64,000 nucleotides of DNA from contig NC_091255.1 in NCBI RefSeq assembly GCF_042477335.2, positions 44,494,501-44,558,500 on the forward strand, read 5' to 3'. Positions 56,901 to 59,035 of the stretch are shown here, piece by piece. The notes below the pieces were generated by a model, which worked only from the letters and a program-made list of their open reading frames with translations, was not told the origin of the DNA and searched no databases. The DNA comes from Ovis canadensis. Taxonomy: Eukaryota; Chordata; Mammalia; Artiodactyla; Bovidae. The translations under genes and the position numbers were made by a program. Position 1 is the first letter of the stretch, and each line of letters starts with the position of its first letter.

Positions 56901-58472
56901 CCCACCCCACTGGGACAGCAGCAGAGACCATCTGCAGTTTGTGTAGGCTGGGGAGTTGCGATGGGGGCCTGAGCAAGGGTGGGGGGCGGGATGTGGGGGG
57001 AGCTGGAGCTGCCAAAGCCTGGCTGGCTCAGAAACCAATGCGGTTTAATTTAGATAATGGTCCCGGCAGTCAGTTGCTGCAGCGGCTTGGAAGGGGGTGG
57101 AGAGGGACATAGGCGGGAGGATGAGGCATGGGGCGGCCTTGTCTTGAGAGAAGCCATGCTCAGTGTGGCCACTGCGGTTCCAGCGAGAACCAGACTGCAT
57201 GAGATGTGGCCCCGGCTAGAAAAGGCCGTCCCACTCTGCACCCATTTCTCCTGGCCTGCCAGCTCTCCACCCTGCTCCCACCCAGCCCTCTTCCACTGGA
57301 GGGAGGGTAGTGTAGCTGAAGGGAACAGGTCATCTGAGACCTCCTGAGACTAGGACCTAAAGTCAGGCTGAAATGAGGGGGAAGAGCCTTTCCAGGCAAA
57401 TCTCACAGTGCCACAGCCGATCTGGGGGCTCCCTTTGGCTCCAGTGGCCCAGATTCCCACTGAGCCCTTCTCCGAGGGGGTCTGCCTCACTCTGCCAGAC
57501 CCTGATGAGGCCTGAGTGGCCAGGAGGTAGGGGTGGGATCTGAGACTTCCATATTTCCTCTTGGGGTTCCCTGTTCAGGGGCTGAGGGCTGAGGGGGTCA
57601 CTCACTGGGCACCCGGTTAATAGCCCTGAGGGGTCGCAGCACACGGACTGTCCTGACAGCCGAGAAGCTGACGTTCTGCAGGTCCAGCGAATACTCCAGC
57701 ATCCTGCAGGGAGGGGGCCAAAGGGAAGCCCTTTGAGTCTGAGGCCACCATGAGGGTCAAAAGAGGTCAATGAGGAATCCTGCTGGGGATTCAGAATCCT
57801 CCCCTTCCACCAAGGGACCCTGAAAGGCCAGCTCTCTCCCTAGGGGCAACGCCACCCTCAATCCAAGGACGAACTCATCAGAGACTGAACAGAAAAGAGT
57901 GTGGATGGAGGGGACCCTGTTTGAGCACGATAGGCAGGGCAGCCCTGGACCCTCAGTGGACAGTGGGAGAAAGCAGTGCTGCAAGTGGGCAGGGGCTGGG
58001 GGCCAGGCCTAGAACCCTGGACCTGGGGAAGGGACTTATCTGATCCATCACTCTTCCACTCCAGGCCCTCACCCTGCAATGACGATGAAAAAGTCAAGCC
58101 GGTTCCAAGTGTCTCCCAGGTAACATTTTTTCCCAAAGATGCCCAAGGCCACCATCTTCACCACCATCTCCACGGCGAAGAAGGCAAAGATGAAGTCATC
58201 AAAGGCCTGATATGGGGACAAAAGGCTGCTGAAACTGAGAAAAGGGTGGGCAAATCCCCCCCACCCCATCCCCACCCCCACCTCTGGGCTCAGGGCCTCT
58301 TGCAGAGTCAGGGTTATAAAGATCAGGAACTGCCCTCTCGCTCACCACACACGTGCTCACCTGCAGAATCCGGCAGCGCTGGGAGTCACAGGCGATGTCT
58401 TCACACGGCCGAAACATACCCAAGGTCACACAGTTGAGAAGGATGACCAACATACTGATGCGCTCAAACCAG
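4170..58472 (-). CDS. CACNA1G: CACNA1G, Cav3.1 T-type calcium channel alpha-1G subunit (exons 2-38; exon 1 off window)
   Basis: Pore-forming subunit of a low-voltage-activated T-type calcium channel in the plasma membrane. It passes Ca2+ near resting potential and supports burst firing and pacemaking in neurons and heart. Thirty-seven exons were placed by translation. All joins preserve phase, and all introns are GT-AG except intron 1, which ends in AC. The coding sequence seen is 6,928 nt, about 2,308 codons with every cassette included, against roughly 2,300-2,380 residues for the human protein including exon 1 (from memory). Four repeats of six membrane segments are present with pore residues E, E, D, D, which separates T-type channels from the EEEE high-voltage types. 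The N-linker, I-II histidine tract, Ser/Arg-rich II-III loop and C-terminal tail match alpha-1G rather than the alpha-1H or alpha-1I paralogues, for example YNSSSNTTC and the C-terminal end DPADLDP. Introns too small to list separately are 2, 3, 5, 6, 11, 12, 15, 18, 20, 23, 29-32 and 36 (80-560 nt); I saw nothing notable in them. No frame breaks were seen. Confidence 0.98.
4190..4213 (-). terminator. Tandem AATAAA polyadenylation signals
   Basis: On the minus strand AATAAA occurs at 4213-4208 and again at 4195-4190, 18 nt apart, after an AT-rich stretch and about 680-700 nt beyond the stop codon. These are the best candidates for the main CACNA1G poly(A) signal. Confidence 0.65.
4888..5628 (-). 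CDS. CACNA1G: CACNA1G exon 38: terminal coding exon
   Basis: The coding part is 741 nt including the TGA stop at 4888-4890, with acceptor atacag. It begins [20 protein letters not shown], runs through [36 protein letters not shown] and [13 protein letters not shown], and ends [15 protein letters not shown]. It forms the distal C-terminal tail, rich in Ser/Pro, with basic clusters such as [11 protein letters not shown]. Confidence 0.97.
   Translation of the reverse strand, partial: AAIRTDSLDIQGLGSREDLLSEVSGPSPPLARASSFWGRSSTQAQQHSRSQSKILKHMPPSAPCPGPEPQWGKGPPETRSSLELDTELSWISGDLLPMDSQEEAPSARDLKKCYSVEAQSCPRRPASWLDEQRRHSIAVSCLDSGSQPTLGPDPASLGGQPLGGAGSRPKKKLSPPSISIDPPESQSQGPRPPPSPGVCLRRRAPSSDSKDPLASGPPDSMAASPSPKKDVLSLSGLSCDPADLDP
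5629..6785 (-). other. CACNA1G intron 37
   Basis: This intron is 1,157 nt with GT-AG ends. It looks mostly unique, with weak MIR-like sequence around 6500-6680 ('gacccaggttctatctcc', 'tctggcacatcactggcaca', 'aataaatgtttgctggg'). Confidence 0.7.
6786..6955 (-). CDS. CACNA1G: CACNA1G exon 37: C-terminal tail
   Basis: This exon has 170 nt, with acceptor tcacag and donor GTGAGC. It encodes [40 protein letters not shown] and [16 protein letters not shown], a proline-rich cytoplasmic segment. Confidence 0.96.
7284..7461 (-). CDS. CACNA1G: CACNA1G exon 36: C-terminal tail
   Basis: This exon has 178 nt, with acceptor ttgcag and donor GTACCA. It encodes [38 protein letters not shown] and [12 protein letters not shown]. 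The first dozen residues are the least conserved part; the rest closely matches mammalian alpha-1G. The acceptor's pyrimidine tract includes a long C run (G run on the plus strand at 7480-7496). Confidence 0.95.
7462..9311 (-). other. CACNA1G intron 35
   Basis: This intron is 1,850 nt. It holds a G run (7480-7496) beside the exon 36 acceptor, a partial ruminant SINE (7908-8007) and an 11-C run (8838-8848). The remainder is unremarkable. Confidence 0.75.
7908..8007 (+). mobile_element. Bov-tA-type SINE, 5'-truncated
   Basis: The typical ruminant SINE 3' half is present: 'ggacagaggagcctggcagg', 'gtccatagggtcacaaagag' and 'catgactgaagcgacttaac'. The tRNA-like 5' half is missing and no duplication of the target site was seen. 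Confidence 0.88.
9312..9446 (-). CDS. CACNA1G: CACNA1G exon 35: optional C-terminal cassette
   Basis: This exon has 135 nt (45 codons), phase 0 both ends, with acceptor gtctag and weak donor GTACAT. It encodes [40 protein letters not shown] and ALASN. It can be skipped alone or with exon 34 without breaking frame. The human counterpart is alternatively spliced (from memory). Confidence 0.9.
9507..9535. repeat. Short (CA)n microsatellite
   Basis: CACACACACGCACACACACACACA is an interrupted dinucleotide run inside intron 34. Confidence 0.9.
9827..9857. repeat. Poly(A) plus (GAA)n
   Basis: Fifteen A residues are followed by about five AGA/GAA units in intron 34. No SINE body was recognised next to it. 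Confidence 0.85.
11344..11487 (-). CDS. CACNA1G: CACNA1G exon 34: optional C-terminal cassette
   Basis: This exon has 144 nt (48 codons), phase 0 both ends, with acceptor ccccag and weak donor GTTACT. It encodes [20 protein letters not shown] and [16 protein letters not shown], ending GGSDPQ. Its in-frame length and weak donor fit optional inclusion. The human gene has the same alternative exon (from memory). Confidence 0.9.
11488..12165 (-). other. CACNA1G intron 33 with purine-rich tract
   Basis: This intron is 678 nt. Roughly 11570-11870 is strongly purine-rich on the plus strand (GAGACAGAGAAAAAGAGGAG, GAGGACGGAGAGATAGGAGG), so the transcript is pyrimidine-rich. No repeat family was recognised. 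Confidence 0.7.
12166..12519 (-). CDS. CACNA1G: CACNA1G exon 33: repeat IV S6 and proximal C-terminus
   Basis: This exon has 354 nt (118 codons), with acceptor ccccag and donor GTGAGC. It begins [19 protein letters not shown], then gives IVS6 ([20 protein letters not shown]) and the acidic helical stretch [18 protein letters not shown] just inside the membrane. The tail is Pro/Ser-rich and ends SLEHPM. Cav3 channels lack the IQ motif of high-voltage channels, and none is seen. Confidence 0.97.
12854..12975 (-). CDS. CACNA1G: CACNA1G exon 32: repeat IV pore loop (D)
   Basis: This exon has 122 nt, with acceptor cctcag and donor GTGAGA. It encodes [20 protein letters not shown] and [20 protein letters not shown]. 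The aspartate of TGDNW is the fourth filter residue, completing EEDD. Confidence 0.97.
13069..13147 (-). CDS. CACNA1G: CACNA1G exon 31: repeat IV S5
   Basis: This exon has 79 nt, with acceptor ttccag and donor GTGAGT. It encodes the IVS5 helix [20 protein letters not shown] and ELFGDL, ending one base into Glu. Confidence 0.96.
13274..13344 (-). CDS. CACNA1G: CACNA1G exon 30: repeat IV S4 end and S4-S5 linker
   Basis: This exon has 71 nt, with acceptor ctgcag and donor GTAGCT. It encodes [20 protein letters not shown] and LPQ, with the last positive charges of IVS4 and the S4-S5 linker. Confidence 0.96.
13630..13763 (-). CDS. CACNA1G: CACNA1G exon 29: repeat IV S3 and S4 sensor
   Basis: This exon has 134 nt, with acceptor tttcag and donor GTCAGT. 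It encodes [20 protein letters not shown] (IVS3), [12 protein letters not shown] and [12 protein letters not shown], the first half of the IVS4 sensor. It ends one base into Val. Confidence 0.97.
13764..14467 (-). other. CACNA1G intron 28 with MIR-like fragment
   Basis: This intron is 704 nt. About 14020-14220 carries antisense MIR-type sequence ('ctgaagaaactgagggagat', 'agtaacttacccaaagttac', 'agagccaggattcagatctg'). Confidence 0.6.
14020..14220 (-). repeat. MIR SINE fragment
   Basis: The plus strand reads as the reverse complement of the MIR core, with 'tggctgaagaaactgaggga' and 'ggtagagccaggattcagat'. Confidence 0.6.
14468..14577 (-). CDS. CACNA1G: CACNA1G exon 28: repeat IV S2
   Basis: This exon has 110 nt, with acceptor tgccag and donor GTAAAG. 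It encodes [20 protein letters not shown] and [16 protein letters not shown], the IVS2 helix and the basic S2-S3 turn. Confidence 0.97.
14578..15336 (-). other. CACNA1G intron 27
   Basis: This intron is 759 nt. It shows weak MIR-like fragments ('ttttaccgatgggaaaacta', 'cctctctgagcctcagtgtc'). Nothing else is notable. Confidence 0.55.
15337..15488 (-). CDS. CACNA1G: CACNA1G exon 27: repeat IV S1
   Basis: This exon has 152 nt, with acceptor caccag and donor GTAGGA. It encodes [20 protein letters not shown] and the IVS1 helix [20 protein letters not shown], ending MEHYQQPQ. Confidence 0.97.
15489..20371 (-). other. CACNA1G intron 26
   Basis: This intron is 4,883 nt and lies downstream of cassette exon 26. 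No ruminant SINE was recognised. AT-rich, non-repetitive patches at about 16990-17150, 19350-19560 and 19910-20070 contrast with the GC-rich remainder and could be regulatory. A possible MER5-like scrap is near 18545-18620. Confidence 0.6.
20372..20425 (-). CDS. CACNA1G: CACNA1G exon 26: optional III-IV linker cassette
   Basis: This exon has 54 nt, adding 18 residues [18 protein letters not shown] (first residue N with the proximal exon 25 donor). The acceptor is ttttag and the donor is GTACTG. Its length is divisible by three and its phase matches both exon 25 donors and exon 27, as expected of a cassette. The equivalent human exon is alternatively spliced (from memory). Confidence 0.93.
20426..22190 (-). 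other. CACNA1G intron 25
   Basis: This intron is 1,765 nt. It contains a 22-A run (21630-21651) and a 15-bp direct duplication near 21976-22005 (CTTCAGAGGGGAGCT twice). The rest looks unique. Confidence 0.7.
21630..21651. repeat. Poly(A) homopolymer
   Basis: Twenty-two consecutive A residues in intron 25 with no recognisable SINE body on either side. Confidence 0.95.
22191..22404 (-). CDS. CACNA1G: CACNA1G exon 25: repeat III S6 and III-IV linker
   Basis: This exon has 214 nt in its long form, with acceptor caccag and distal donor GTCGGT. It encodes IIIS6 ([20 protein letters not shown]), [16 protein letters not shown] and a charged helical linker [20 protein letters not shown] ending KEKQMA. 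A second, stronger donor 21 nt earlier (exon end at 22212) would remove seven codons. Confidence 0.96.
22207..22212 (-). promoter_or_regulatory. Proximal alternative 5' splice site in exon 25
   Basis: The sequence A|GTAAGG is embedded in AGG-AGT-AAG codons. Using it ends exon 25 at 22212, in the same phase (+1) as the distal donor at 22191, so either form joins exon 26 or 27 in frame. Joining the proximal donor to exon 26 gives ...KKRRNLMLDD; the distal donor gives ...QMADLMLDD. Both arrangements are known III-IV loop isoforms of alpha-1G (from memory). Confidence 0.8.
22405..23200 (-). other. CACNA1G intron 24
   Basis: This intron is 796 nt, about a quarter of it a ruminant SINE (22751-22961). 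The rest is AT-rich unique sequence. Confidence 0.8.
22751..22961 (-). mobile_element. Bov-tA-type SINE with 12-bp target-site duplication
   Basis: A full-length ruminant tRNA-derived SINE in reverse orientation ('gtcactcagccatgtccaac', 'gactgtagcccgccaggttc', 'ggatcttcccaacctaggga'). It is flanked by perfect direct repeats TTTAATTGTTTA at 22739-22750 and 22962-22973, so the insertion boundaries are clear. Confidence 0.95.
23201..23290 (-). CDS. CACNA1G: CACNA1G exon 24: repeat III pore loop (D)
   Basis: This exon has 90 nt (30 codons), with acceptor ccccag and donor GTAGGG. It encodes [20 protein letters not shown] and [10 protein letters not shown]. The aspartate of SKDGW is the third filter residue. 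Asp here rather than Glu is diagnostic of T-type channels. Confidence 0.97.
23847..23972 (-). CDS. CACNA1G: CACNA1G exon 23: repeat III extracellular loop
   Basis: This exon has 126 nt (42 codons), with acceptor gttcag and donor GTGAGT. It encodes [37 protein letters not shown] and DNLGQ. NIT and NKS are N-glycosylation sequons, and cysteines brace the turret. Confidence 0.97.
24252..24375 (-). mobile_element. MER5A-type (hAT-Charlie) DNA transposon relic
   Basis: 'tccctggacagcagcatcag', 'caaatacaaattctcaggac' and 'cagacccactgaatctgaca' match the reverse complement of the MER5A consensus as I know it. Confidence 0.7.
24405..24530 (-). repeat. MIR-like fragment
   Basis: 'gatgaggaaaactgaggctc agag'-type sequence followed by a decayed 'ccagaaggtggtgaaaaggg' fits an antisense MIR core. 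Confidence 0.5.
25437..25563 (-). CDS. CACNA1G: CACNA1G exon 22: repeat III S4-S5 linker and S5
   Basis: This exon has 127 nt, with acceptor ccccag and donor GTTTGT (a weak match to consensus). It encodes [20 protein letters not shown] and the IIIS5 helix [20 protein letters not shown], ending VQ. Confidence 0.96.
25564..26331 (-). other. CACNA1G intron 21
   Basis: This intron is 768 nt. Nothing recognisable beyond GC-rich unique sequence. Confidence 0.6.
26332..26516 (-). CDS. CACNA1G: CACNA1G exon 21: repeat III S3 and S4 sensor
   Basis: This exon has 185 nt, with acceptor ccccag and donor GTGCAG. It encodes [19 protein letters not shown], the IIIS3 helix [20 protein letters not shown] and the IIIS4 sensor [16 protein letters not shown], ending two bases into Arg. 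Confidence 0.97.
26674..26742 (-). CDS. CACNA1G: CACNA1G exon 20: repeat III S2
   Basis: This exon has 69 nt (23 codons), with acceptor ttacag and donor GTGATG. It encodes [20 protein letters not shown] then TVK, the IIIS2 helix. Confidence 0.96.
26743..28475 (-). other. CACNA1G intron 19
   Basis: This intron is 1,733 nt with a (CA)n run at 26906-26933 about 160 nt from exon 20. The rest is unique-looking. No further features. Confidence 0.7.
26906..26933. repeat. (CA)n microsatellite
   Basis: Fourteen uninterrupted AC units in intron 19, upstream (in transcript order) of exon 20. Confidence 0.95.
28476..28599 (-). CDS. CACNA1G: CACNA1G exon 19: repeat III S1
   Basis: This exon has 124 nt, with acceptor gagcag and donor GTGAGT. 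It encodes [38 protein letters not shown] and HSA, the IIIS1 helix and the following turn. Confidence 0.97.
28800..28900 (-). CDS. CACNA1G: CACNA1G exon 18: end of II-III loop
   Basis: This exon has 101 nt, with acceptor ctacag and donor GTCAGC. It encodes [18 protein letters not shown] and [15 protein letters not shown], a conserved membrane-proximal stretch before IIIS1. It ends two bases into the Arg codon finished by exon 19. Confidence 0.96.
28901..29624 (-). other. CACNA1G intron 17
   Basis: This intron is 724 nt. Nothing recognisable. Confidence 0.6.
29625..30056 (-). CDS. CACNA1G: CACNA1G exon 17: Ser/Arg-rich and acidic II-III loop
   Basis: This exon has 432 nt (144 codons), with acceptor cctcag and donor GTGAGG. 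It begins [16 protein letters not shown] and runs through [20 protein letters not shown], an acidic run [10 protein letters not shown] and ends DDGDDEGNL. Alternating basic/serine and acidic blocks suggest many phosphorylation sites. It lies in phase 0 between exons 16 and 18. Confidence 0.96.
30185..30300 (+). repeat. MIR SINE fragment
   Basis: 'gtgtgaccttaggcaagtca', 'cctttctgtgcctcagttgc' and 'catctgtgaaagagacatga' match the MIR core closely. Confidence 0.75.
30335..30555 (+). repeat. MIR SINE fragment
   Basis: 'ccccatctgtaaaatggggc', 'gggttgctgtgaggattaca' and 'gaacagtgtctggcacagaa' are hallmark MIR blocks in order. Confidence 0.8.
30603..30660 (-). mobile_element. Bov-tA-type SINE fragment
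   Basis: 'tgctaagtggctgcagttgt' then 'gtccgattctttgtgaccct' matches the ruminant SINE 3' end in reverse orientation. Only about 55 bp remain. Confidence 0.75.
30911..31104 (-). CDS. CACNA1G: CACNA1G exon 16: II-III loop
   Basis: This exon has 194 nt, with acceptor ctgcag and donor GTAGGG. It encodes [20 protein letters not shown] followed by a Ser/Pro-rich stretch with [12 protein letters not shown], ending HEMKSP. It is cytoplasmic and likely phosphorylated. Confidence 0.95.
31187..31271 (-). CDS. CACNA1G: CACNA1G exon 15: II-III loop
   Basis: This exon has 85 nt, with acceptor cctag and donor GTGAGT. It encodes [20 protein letters not shown] and GDRKKRLA, an acidic, Ser-containing cytoplasmic stretch. 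It ends one base into the Leu codon completed by exon 16. Confidence 0.93.
31272..32709 (-). other. CACNA1G intron 14
   Basis: This intron is 1,438 nt. It contains an AT-rich non-repetitive island (31855-32010) with several TAAT/ATTA homeodomain-like cores. Otherwise it is GC-rich unique sequence. Confidence 0.65.
32710..32778 (-). CDS. CACNA1G: CACNA1G exon 14: optional II-III loop cassette
   Basis: This exon has 69 nt (23 codons), phase 0 at both ends, with acceptor ctgtag and donor GTAGGT. It encodes [11 protein letters not shown] then [12 protein letters not shown]. Skipping it would leave the frame intact. In human CACNA1G this exon is alternatively spliced (from memory), so it is probably a cassette here too. 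Confidence 0.92.
33050..33240 (-). repeat. MIR-like fragment
   Basis: 'taataacagctaccattcac', 'gtgtgccaggcatcacgaaa' and 'catctgaggtttggagaagt' fit a decayed antisense MIR. Confidence 0.5.
35016..35210. promoter_or_regulatory. Candidate intronic enhancer: ATCAAT triplet and POU octamer
   Basis: ATCAAT cores begin at 35016 and 35026, and the inverted form ATTGAT begins at 35036, exactly 10 bp apart. GCTAATTGGG lies at about 35110. The palindrome TTTGCATGCAAA, containing the perfect octamer ATTTGCAT, is at 35198-35210. ATCAAT is the ONECUT/CUT-type core and ATTTGCAT the POU core. Function is inferred only. Confidence 0.4.
35564..35719 (-). CDS. CACNA1G: CACNA1G exon 13: repeat II pore loop (E) and S6
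   Basis: This exon has 156 nt (52 codons), with acceptor ccacag and donor GTAACC. It begins [17 protein letters not shown]. The glutamate of TQEDW is the second filter residue. The IIS6 helix [18 protein letters not shown] follows, then TE at the start of the II-III loop. Confidence 0.97.
35800..35914 (-). CDS. CACNA1G: CACNA1G exon 12: repeat II S5 end and pore approach
   Basis: This exon has 115 nt, with acceptor cttcag and donor GTGCAA. It encodes [18 protein letters not shown] and [14 protein letters not shown], the short extracellular loop and pore helix before the repeat II filter. Confidence 0.97.
36013..36198 (-). CDS. CACNA1G: CACNA1G exon 11: repeat II S4 sensor and S5
   Basis: This exon has 186 nt, with acceptor ttgcag and donor GTGAGG. 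It encodes [14 protein letters not shown], then the IIS4 sensor [20 protein letters not shown], the S4-S5 linker, and most of IIS5 ending [10 protein letters not shown]. Confidence 0.97.
36199..37002 (-). other. CACNA1G intron 10
   Basis: This intron is 804 nt. Nothing recognisable. Confidence 0.6.
37003..37154 (-). CDS. CACNA1G: CACNA1G exon 10: repeat II S2-S3
   Basis: This exon has 152 nt, with acceptor ttctag and donor GTATGA. It encodes [40 protein letters not shown] and [10 protein letters not shown], covering IIS2 and IIS3. It ends two bases into the Ser codon finished by exon 11. Confidence 0.97.
37661..37760. repeat. Irregular (AC)n-rich tract
   Basis: Interspersed ACACAC runs with CATACA and GTGCAC interruptions over about 100 bp. 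Confidence 0.85.
37830..37960 (+). repeat. MIR-like fragment
   Basis: 'gacacctgggttcattctca', 'cactgtgtgacctttagcaa' and 'ggtccttaatctctctggtc' fit MIR. Confidence 0.6.
38064..38267 (+). mobile_element. Bov-tA-type SINE with 13-bp target-site duplication
   Basis: 'ggtggctcagcggcaaagac', 'gggttgggaagatcccctgg' and 'ggacagaggagcctggcagg' define a full ruminant SINE. It is bounded by perfect direct repeats TCCCTCTTAATAT at 38051-38063 and 38268-38280. Confidence 0.96.
40990..41110 (+). repeat. MIR-like fragment
   Basis: 'ttgggtgacccaggcaagtc' followed by 'ccttaaccttgctggttccc' and 'tctattaaacagggtaacat' fits a decayed MIR. Confidence 0.55.
43735..43900. repeat. L2-like LINE fragment
   Basis: 'cacctccttcagaaagccct' followed by 'cctctgtccccagaaatctc' resembles the L2 3' region (reverse orientation likely). 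Confidence 0.45.
44820..45270. repeat. L2/CR1-like LINE fragment interrupted by a tandem repeat
   Basis: 'agaaacctgggtgtcatcct' encodes the NLGVI-type motif found downstream of CR1/L2 reverse transcriptase. 'gggtagaatccaaactccat' and 'aggacctggctctgaggttt' match the L2 3' region. The 29-bp tandem repeat lies inside. Confidence 0.55.
44931..45007. repeat. 29-bp minisatellite, about 2.7 copies
   Basis: The unit begins AGCATGCTTCTCTCTGTCTC and ends CATCTTCCC. Copies start at 44931, 44960 and 44989. The first two are identical and the third is partial with one change (GTCGCC). Confidence 0.95.
46400..46720. repeat. CT/TCTG-rich low-complexity tract
   Basis: Extended pyrimidine-rich sequence with CTCTGTCTCT-type irregular repeats on the plus strand. 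Confidence 0.75.
48320..48430. repeat. Ancient interspersed repeat fragment (family not assigned)
   Basis: 'ccctcttccacatgacagcc', 'cttcaaatatttgaagacag' and 'cctcttctcctgactaaaca' look like a mammal-wide repeat consensus that I cannot name securely. Confidence 0.4.
49012..49388 (-). CDS. CACNA1G: CACNA1G exon 9: end of I-II loop and repeat II S1
   Basis: This exon has 377 nt, with acceptor tcccag and donor GTAGGG. It begins [13 protein letters not shown], continues through cysteine-rich [14 protein letters not shown] and acidic [14 protein letters not shown], and ends with the IIS1 helix [20 protein letters not shown]. It is followed by an unusually large intron (11.9 kb). Confidence 0.96.
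49683..49960. repeat. Degenerate AC/TG-rich alternating tract
   Basis: Many short ACACAC, CATGTGCA and GCACACAC stretches without a fixed period, over about 280 bp. Probably an old decayed microsatellite. Confidence 0.85.
50600..50745 (+). repeat. MIR SINE fragment
   Basis: 'tgcatggacctcagagtcag', 'ccttgggcaagtcacacaac' and 'catcagtaaaataaggaaag' follow the MIR consensus order. Confidence 0.75.
50850..50985 (-). repeat. MIR SINE fragment
   Basis: 'cccattttaagagatgggaa', 'agggctcaaagaagtgatgt' and 'gcagaatgggaacccaggcc' match the MIR reverse complement. Confidence 0.65.
51074..51857 (-). CDS. CACNA1G: CACNA1G exon 8: end of IS6, gating brake, His tract, I-II loop
   Basis: This is the largest exon, 784 nt, with acceptor caatag and donor GTGAGA. 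It begins [20 protein letters not shown] (end of IS6). The charged helical segment [18 protein letters not shown] through [11 protein letters not shown] follows; in Cav3 channels this region acts as the helix-loop-helix gating brake that limits low-voltage opening. A nine-histidine run followed by YH is encoded near 51483-51515 (seven CAC, one CAT, one CAC). The rest is a Pro/Ser-rich cytoplasmic loop ending LLETQSTG. Confidence 0.97.
51905..52140 (-). repeat. MIR-type fragment
   Basis: 'ctgagcacttcctaggtgcc', 'gaggaaacaggttcagagat' and 'ttcagcacagtaaggctaag' fit an antisense MIR-family SINE. Confidence 0.65.
53375..53520 (+). repeat. MIR SINE fragment
   Basis: 'cagtttcctcatccgtaaaa', 'gtgaggattaaacgcaccag' and 'gtaagtgctcaataaatatt' are well-preserved MIR 3' blocks. 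Confidence 0.85.
53625..53840. mobile_element. MER20-like (hAT-Charlie) DNA transposon relic
   Basis: The ends carry 'tttctcaacaccaa' and 'ctgggttgagaaccaccc', the terminal-inverted-repeat flavour of MER20. Internal 'gaaccaccctttgcatttcc' and 'cccccaaggagaggtggcat' are compatible. Assignment is by eye. Confidence 0.55.
54096..54188 (-). CDS. CACNA1G: CACNA1G exon 7: repeat I pore loop (E) and start of S6
   Basis: This exon has 93 nt (31 codons), with acceptor cccag and donor GTGAGT. It encodes [20 protein letters not shown]. The glutamate in TLEGW is the first selectivity-filter residue (E of EEDD). The remainder enters the IS6 helix. Confidence 0.97.
54356..54656 (-). CDS. CACNA1G: CACNA1G exon 6: repeat I extracellular turret
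   Basis: This exon has 301 nt, with acceptor cctcag and donor GTGGGG. It encodes the long IS5-pore loop, rich in cysteines and with sequons NSS, NTT and NCS inside YNSSSNTTC and YYTNCSAG. It ends at the pore-helix approach [13 protein letters not shown]. This cysteine-rich turret is typical of Cav3 channels. Confidence 0.97.
54860..55035 (+). mobile_element. MER5A-type (hAT-Charlie) DNA transposon relic
   Basis: In intron 5: 'caatggttctcaatgtggct', 'gaggagcttttaaaaattcc', 'cacacccaggctgaacccca' and 'caactccccaggtgacttca' follow the MER5A consensus from end to end, about 105 nt from exon 5. Confidence 0.75.
55141..55300 (-). CDS. CACNA1G: CACNA1G exon 5: repeat I S4-S5 linker and S5
   Basis: This exon has 160 nt, with acceptor ctacag and donor GTGAGT. 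It encodes the S4-S5 linker ([15 protein letters not shown]), the hydrophobic IS5 helix ([18 protein letters not shown]) and the start of the extracellular turret. NFS is a possible N-glycosylation sequon. Confidence 0.97.
55600..55725 (-). repeat. MIR-like fragment
   Basis: 'catcctcaatttgcagatga', 'caaggctcagaggactggca' and 'acaggtgccaggacttaaaa' fit an antisense MIR. Confidence 0.6.
56149..56362 (+). mobile_element. Bov-tA-type SINE, near full length
   Basis: 'gggcttccctggtggcacag', 'gacctgggttcgatccctgg', 'catggcaacccactccagta' and 'gtcacaaagagtcagacatg' run in consensus order. Possible imperfect target duplication AGCTAAC/AGCTAGC flanks it. Confidence 0.96.
57606..57703 (-). CDS. CACNA1G: CACNA1G exon 4: repeat I S4 voltage sensor
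   Basis: This exon has 98 nt, with acceptor ctgcag and donor GTGAGT. It encodes the end of IS3 ([16 protein letters not shown]) and the IS4 sensor [16 protein letters not shown], whose regularly spaced arginines move with membrane voltage. It ends one base into the Ser codon completed by exon 5. Confidence 0.97.
58073..58206 (-). CDS. CACNA1G: CACNA1G exon 3: repeat I S2-S3
   Basis: This exon has 134 nt, with acceptor tatcag and donor GTGAGG. It encodes [20 protein letters not shown] through LDFFIVIAG, the IS2 helix with its acidic countercharges and the IS3 helix. It ends two bases into a Gly codon that exon 4 completes. Confidence 0.96.
58361..58472 (-). CDS. CACNA1G: CACNA1G exon 2: repeat I segment S1
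   Basis: This exon has 112 nt: the last base of a split codon (Pro by homology) plus 37 codons beginning [14 protein letters not shown] and ending RCRILQ, before donor GTGAGC. It covers the IS1 helix and the IS1-S2 extracellular turn with paired cysteines. The acceptor is not AG. The intron ends ...GGTAC just before C-TGG-TTT, and TTCCTTGAC lies 11 nt upstream, as in a U12-type intron. Confidence 0.95.
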
Positions 58473-58492
58473 GTACCGAGTGGTCAAGGAAA
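58473..58492 (-). promoter_or_regulatory. U12-type (AT-AC) 3' splice site of intron 1
   Basis: Read on the minus strand, the 3' end of intron 1 is TTCCTTGAC followed by CACTCGGTAC and then the exon. TTCCTTGAC fits the minor-spliceosome branch-site consensus (TTCCTTRAY). The branch A sits 11 nt before the terminal AC, inside the usual 10-15 nt window, and there is no AG in between. The nearest upstream AG would put an in-frame TGA before exon 2. The matching ATATCCTT donor should lie at the end of exon 1, outside the window. Confidence 0.8.
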
Positions 58493-58854
58493 CAGCTGGC
58501 CAGGTGAAACCTGATCACCATCGTGTCCAAGCACCTCCTGCTCCTGGGCCTCTCAACCCCATCTGAGATGTAGCCACGTATGCTGGGAGGATGCTGGCCT
58601 ACATATCATATTGGCCCCCAGGCCCAGACCCACCTCTGGACCCAGCTTCCTCTTCTGTAAAGTAGGAAAAGCCACAAATATCCTGACTATTTGCACAAGC
58701 CATTTAGGGGATAAAATCAATAGTGCTTGTTGGAAATGCCAGGCACTGAGAGTTTGCTGCTGAATCTGAATCCTATTCTCCCTACCTCCCAGGGAAGATG
58801 TGAGAAGCAAATGAGAAAATGCATGTGAATGTGTTACACAAACCTAAAGTCGGA

Positions 58855-59035
58855 TTATGCCTGCCTTACAGTTTACCAAGCACTTTCACGGCATGCCACA
58901 CTGGATTTGCACAATAGCCTCAGGAAGTATCTGAGCTAGAACAGATCACCTTCTTCTGCAGAACTCAAGGAAACTGAGGCCCACACAGAGTCATGTGCTG
59001 AAGGTCACGGAAGAGACCCAGGCAAGACGGAGGTT
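58855..59035 (-). repeat. MIR-like fragment
   Basis: 'cttacagtttaccaagcact', 'ttgcacaatagcctcaggaa' and 'aggaaactgaggcccacaca' fit antisense MIR. Confidence 0.65.

Larger units (their letters stand above)
55301..57605 (-). other. CACNA1G intron 4
   Basis: This intron is 2,305 nt. It holds an antisense MIR-like piece (55600-55725), a short CA run (55757-55782), and a full ruminant SINE (56149-56362). The rest is unique-looking. Confidence 0.7.

Noticed and set aside
58473..58500. Missing AG before exon 2 as a sequencing error or pseudogene sign
   Set aside because: The U12 branch-site consensus and AC terminus at the right distance explain it, and the rest of the gene is intact.
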